Program-made: the position numbers and the translations under genes
Shown: positions 63,991 through 64,000 of the stretch, one piece after another
Layout: each line of letters opens with the position of its first letter
Position numbering within the stretch: position 1 is the first letter of the stretch
The notes under the pieces: model-generated
Seen by the model: the letters and a program-made list of their open reading frames with translations, nothing else
Told to the model about the DNA's origin: nothing
Database searches by the model: none
Origin: an uncultured Muribaculaceae bacterium
GTDB lineage: Bacteria; Bacteroidota; Bacteroidia; Bacteroidales; Muribaculaceae
Direction: 5' to 3'
NCBI GenBank assembly: GCA_910586595.1
Contig: CAJUJB010000012.1
Span: 1-64,000 of the forward strand
DNA: 64,000 nt

Positions 63991-64000
63991 CTTTTATATA

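Overview
The window is a Bacteroidota chromosome segment, most likely order Bacteroidales and possibly Muribaculaceae (the family is an inference). Three things point there. Promoters match the Bacteroidota pattern TTTG-N20-TAnnTTTG, with perfect examples before tRNA-Phe, nrdD and tRNA-Ser. Genes lack clear Shine-Dalgarno sites. The gene content is typical: 4-alpha-glucanotransferase with paired starch-binding modules, long-form IspG, TamB, NrdD/NrdG and Bacteroidales-type tyrosine recombinases.

Positions 1-11,990 are an accessory island ending at tRNA-Phe. From the left it holds: repeated GTGGTGAC motifs; a tyrosine recombinase; a DNA-binding protein overlapping a Doc-type Fic toxin; a very AT-rich three-gene cluster (a ThsB/MTH538-type TIR protein, a nucleoside-deoxyribosyltransferase-like protein with a TPR-like tail, and a protein with a C-terminal TIR domain); a truncated, frameshifted type III restriction Res gene; a truncated phage-like gene fused to it; a small terminase-like gene; a dense TGCA/ATGCAAAT repeat field with a 35-nt exact duplication; and a second tyrosine recombinase beside tRNA-Phe. 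The TIR cluster is the best candidate for an undescribed defence system.

Positions 12,200-47,100 are core genome, almost all on the minus strand: COG2509 oxidoreductase and MATE exporter, serine dehydratase, an SLC45-like sugar transporter with a large inserted loop, endonuclease IV, NrdD/NrdG, TamB, and MalQ. A tightly packed run follows: trpS, rpoN, PAP2-like, purE, ispG, M16 peptidase, lipoprotein, membrane protein. Then come mgsA/ligA and a chain coupled by 4-bp overlaps: a 1368-residue AlbA_2 protein, glycosyltransferase, DUF4286 and ruvC. An acyltransferase completes the block.

Positions 47,100-55,900 carry a LuxR-type regulator, a secreted MalS-like amylase with several altered catalytic residues, a ROK kinase, a flippase with an odd start, a head-GIN protein, dusB and two small exported proteins. 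Positions 55,900-58,000 are a scrap zone: two near-identical 180-bp repeats, small membrane proteins, and an antitoxin-like gene with an internally deleted GNAT toxin.

The right end has a serine hydrolase, glycerate kinase, a sugar/H+ symporter and a fused AAA ATPase-DUF4435 (PARIS/OLD-like) gene. The window closes with tRNA-Ser and a long inverted repeat that looks like the edge of another integrated element. Gene functions are read from motifs and family knowledge; no database search was possible.
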